Source: Pelargonium cotyledonis (taxonomy: Eukaryota; Streptophyta; Magnoliopsida; Geraniales; Geraniaceae). Taken from it: a DNA stretch of 22,058 bases. Under the pieces are notes generated by a model that was given only the letters and a program-made list of their open reading frames with translations, did not search any database and had not been told where the DNA came from. Shown piece after piece: positions 19,801 through 22,058 of the stretch (its first letter is position 1; each line of letters starts with the position of its first letter). The position numbers were made by a program, and so were the translations under genes. Location: assembly GCA_036897625.1 (NCBI GenBank), contig JAYMTA010001062.1, forward strand, positions 1 through 22,058. Reading direction: 5' to 3'.

Positions 19801-22058
19801 TGCATGGTTATCTGTTATCGCTAGTCAGACAATGGTACACTTTTTCCTCGTAACCAAGATATTTCAAAACAAGAAAACGTAAGACTTTGAAGATGCTTAA
19901 ACTGTTAGGTAGAGTAGACCTAATCATATTAAAAACATCAAAATTAGCTGGATTTTTTTCTTCATAAAAAGTTAAATACCTCTGAAACACAGTTCCTTCT
20001 ACATTTGTGTTTTCCATGAATTGGAGAGTAGATGCCATATCTGCTGCATTAAATGATTCAAGAATGTTTCTATCCTGTTCTCAAGAGACAAAAGCGGTTT
20101 TGGAGTTCTATTTTTTTATAAGAAAGTGGGAAGTGGATGAGAAATATAAACGAAGATAGATTGAACTATATGGTATAATAGATGGAATTAATAGATGGAA
20201 TTATTATAAGATTATATTACCTCACTGATAATCATTGTGATGAGTTCATAACCTAAGCAAATTGCGTACAGTGGGAAGTGATCTCCAGCATCGTTTTTTT
20301 CTAACACTTTCTGCAAAAGAGATAACAGATTAGCTTATAGTCCAGAAGAGGAAACATGCGGAATAATAAACAAGCTCAAGCATATAGATAGTTTGTTCTA
20401 ATATCTTTGCAGTGTGATATAGAATCGAGGAAGAAGACGATGAGTTAAATCAAACTGGGAAACTCAGCCTGGAAAATATACATCAAAGACACTAGGGGAC
20501 TGAATTTGGAGGAACGAAACAAAAATACAAGATATTCATGTTTCTTCACATGAACTTTTAGAAATGGGATTCAATGAACCTAACAATCTACTATAACTTG
20601 AACTCATTTTACAGCTAGTCCAAGTTCATTCTAGATATGCGAACATTCAAAAGTCATTTAATTAATTAACATTTAAAAATTGTGGCATGGTTGAGTAAAC
20701 CAAAAATAAATCATGTAAAGAGACAAGAAGTTATCTGATAAGATCTAATTCCATAAGGGTCAAAATTTCACGCCAATGGACATCCCTTCGTCATCTTTTG
20801 CTTCTCACCATCACATATCAGAGTCATGAATAAGATTATAATACATTTATTTCCAATTGATAAAGCAACTACCAGAACAGATACTACAAATTTGGATTTC
20901 TACAAAATTCTAGCCCCTGACTTTAATTTTCTGTGTATCCAACTATACCTTCAGAAGGAAACTTCAACCAAAATATATCTTTGTTCGATTTCTAGTAGAA
21001 CCACATGCATAGAGTCATTTCAAATAACAAAGGTTTAGTGTAATTACTTAGATGAGGTGATGATCGGTATCATTTAAGAGCCTTGAAAAATACCATGTCA
21101 CCCATCTTAACCAGTTGGGGTGAAATTATTTCTCAATCACGCACTGCAAACTATTCTGAGTTTTCTCTAACACATATTTTACAAACCAGGCTAGAAATAT
21201 TCAATATATGGATGCACATACCATAATACATTTCCCACAGAAATAGAAACAAAATTTATTACACGACATCTACATCCAGTGCTTCCAAACACATTCTTCG
21301 ATGCACACCAACAATTACATAGTAAAAAATACTGGGATTACTGCAGTGTACGATAAACAAGTACCTTGAGAATTGTCTTGACAGTCTCGTAATACAAGCC
21401 ACTTTTAGCCCATCCTCCGGTAAAGAGAACTCCATTGACCAGATTGAGCTTCTGCAGTGAAAGTAATTAGAAACAAACCGGAATGCTTATGAACTAATTA
21501 GAAACAAATAACTCTCGATAGGTACAAAATCAGAATGCAAGGTTAGTATGATATGCTCCAAATATTAGCAATAGTAACCTTTTCAATATCTCCAAGTGAA
21601 ACTTATTGAAGTACACTTAATCATGACTTGGAACCCTAATCTACCTAATTTTAAAAAGAACATAACTGACTTTAACTTAAGAAAATGTTTATATTCGAGT
21701 TCAAAAAATAACTCTCGATCATAACTCATCTTTTGTAAGTGGAACTTTTTAGCAAGCTCAATCAAAATAAAGTTTCATTTTTTTCTTTTTTTCATCGAAT
21801 CATCATTATGAATCACAACGTGTACACAAGTTCACAGTCCACTTCTCAATCAAACTAACTTCCATTCCTCTGAAACTCCCAACTTTCTCGGAAACCAAAC
21901 ACCCCCAGAATTCGAGCCACACAAAACACCGAAATTTTATCAAGTCAAAATCAATTCACCTCCAAAAGAATCTCCCTCGGTTCGTTATAAATAAGAGGAA
22001 TAACCCGAGCCCCCGCCGATTCCACAAACTTGACGTACGAGGCGGCAATATAGGACGT
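16872..22058 (-). CDS. GGH: Gamma-glutamyl hydrolase (folate polyglutamate hydrolase), 5' end outside window
   Basis: Ten coding exons on the minus strand splice cleanly: 22058-21960 (partial), 21451-21365, 20310-20221, 20074-19980, 19274-19214, 18522-18433, 18324-18262, 17911-17823, 17114-17022 and 16929-16872. They give 274 residues; the signal peptide and first residues lie beyond the window. The enzyme (peptidase family C26, class I glutamine amidotransferase fold) removes gamma-linked glutamates from folates, in plants mainly in the vacuole. Landmarks are YVKFVESAGARVIPLIYNE, NGVLFTGGWAKSG, the nucleophile elbow ICLGYE (Cys codon 20259-20257), ENTNVEGTVFQRFPPDLL, STDCLVMQNHHYGISP, the catalytic-His segment TGFQWHPEKNAFEW, and the plant C-terminal tail LIYNYSPTYCGKAGKGYDEV. 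The elbow has Ala where relatives have Gly two residues before the Cys. No break was found, so it is probably functional. Confidence 0.93.
17115..17822 (-). other. GGH intron carrying a nested tandem repeat
   Basis: This 708-nt intron lies between the exons ending NYFV and beginning SEARK. About half of it is the repeat described at 17361-17723. No coding exon is supported inside it. Confidence 0.75.
17361..17723. repeat. Nested tandem repeat: 42-bp units inside a duplicated ~166-bp block
   Basis: A unit starting GCATACAGTTTCCACTTTAC occurs five times: 17440-17481, 17482-17523, 17606-17647, 17648-17681 (shortened by about 8 bp) and 17682-17723. The 79-nt leader at 17361-17439, starting GTACCTGGTGAA, is repeated at 17527-17605 with few changes. 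So a block of leader plus two units was duplicated and then gained one unit. Confidence 0.9.
18525..19213 (-). other. GGH intron, no feature seen
   Basis: This intron of about 690 nt lies between the exons ending QNHH and beginning YGISP. It is AT-rich, and no repeat or element was recognised. Confidence 0.7.
19275..19979 (-). other. GGH intron with a possible tRNA-like relic
   Basis: This 705-nt intron lies between the exons ending VFQR and beginning FPPDLL. On the plus strand it contains GTGTTCAAATCCTC at 19747-19760, which resembles a pol III B box (see the findings). Nothing else was recognised. Confidence 0.65.
20172..20206. repeat. Short tandem duplication in a GGH intron
   Basis: AATAGATGGAATT occurs twice in a row near 20177-20203, shortly downstream, on the coding strand, of the donor of the exon ending at 20221. 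Confidence 0.6.
20311..21364 (-). other. Long GGH intron, no feature seen
   Basis: This 1054-nt intron lies between the exons ending VKTILK and beginning KVLEKND. A 70-residue plus-strand frame inside it has no recognisable character and is treated as chance. Confidence 0.7.
21452..21959 (-). other. GGH intron, no feature seen
   Basis: This 508-nt intron follows the exon ending REILLE (donor GTGAAT). It is T-rich on the coding strand, and no element was recognised. Confidence 0.7.

Noticed and set aside
20826..21038. 70-residue plus-strand frame in a GGH intron
   Set aside because: No domain, no splice context and AT-driven composition.

Overview
The window is nuclear DNA of a flowering plant. 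It is AT-rich, the genes are split by many GT-AG introns, and every recognisable gene is a plant family. The protein sequences look eudicot, perhaps asterid, but that is an impression and no species can be named.

Layout. (1) Positions 1-98 are probably the last codons of a plus-strand gene whose basic, proline-rich tail resembles the C-terminus of plant dynamin-2 (DRP2) proteins. (2) Positions 1119-6335, minus strand, hold a complete 12-exon gene for a 470-residue protein of the FemAB-like / DUF482 predicted N-acyltransferase family, with a likely plastid transit peptide. (3) Positions 6336-8700 are an AT-rich divergent intergenic region with no gene found. (4) Positions 8944-16352, plus strand, hold a 12-exon MET1-type DNA (cytosine-5)-methyltransferase with two RFD domains, two BAH domains and the catalytic domain. 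(5) Positions 16872-22058, minus strand, hold ten exons of gamma-glutamyl hydrolase (GGH), cut at its 5' end by the window edge. MET1 and GGH converge tail to tail about 0.5 kb apart, with a 20-bp perfect hairpin between them.

The main result is that the MET1 copy is broken. Its homology is continuous from end to end and all catalytic motifs are present, yet it carries three independent lesions: a frameshift near 11512-11515, a TAA stop in frame at 13184-13186 where the family has tyrosine, and loss of the AG acceptor before the exon at 14977. Two unexpected tryptophans also sit in conserved catalytic-domain loops. The two neighbouring genes can be spliced without a single lesion, which argues against general sequence error. 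It looks like a recently silenced duplicate of the maintenance methyltransferase. Its upstream region still has an E2F-type site.

I found no novel multi-gene system. Other points of interest are a nested tandem repeat in a GGH intron, a duplicated dyad in the MET1 leader, and weak traces of a Stowaway-like and two SINE-like elements.
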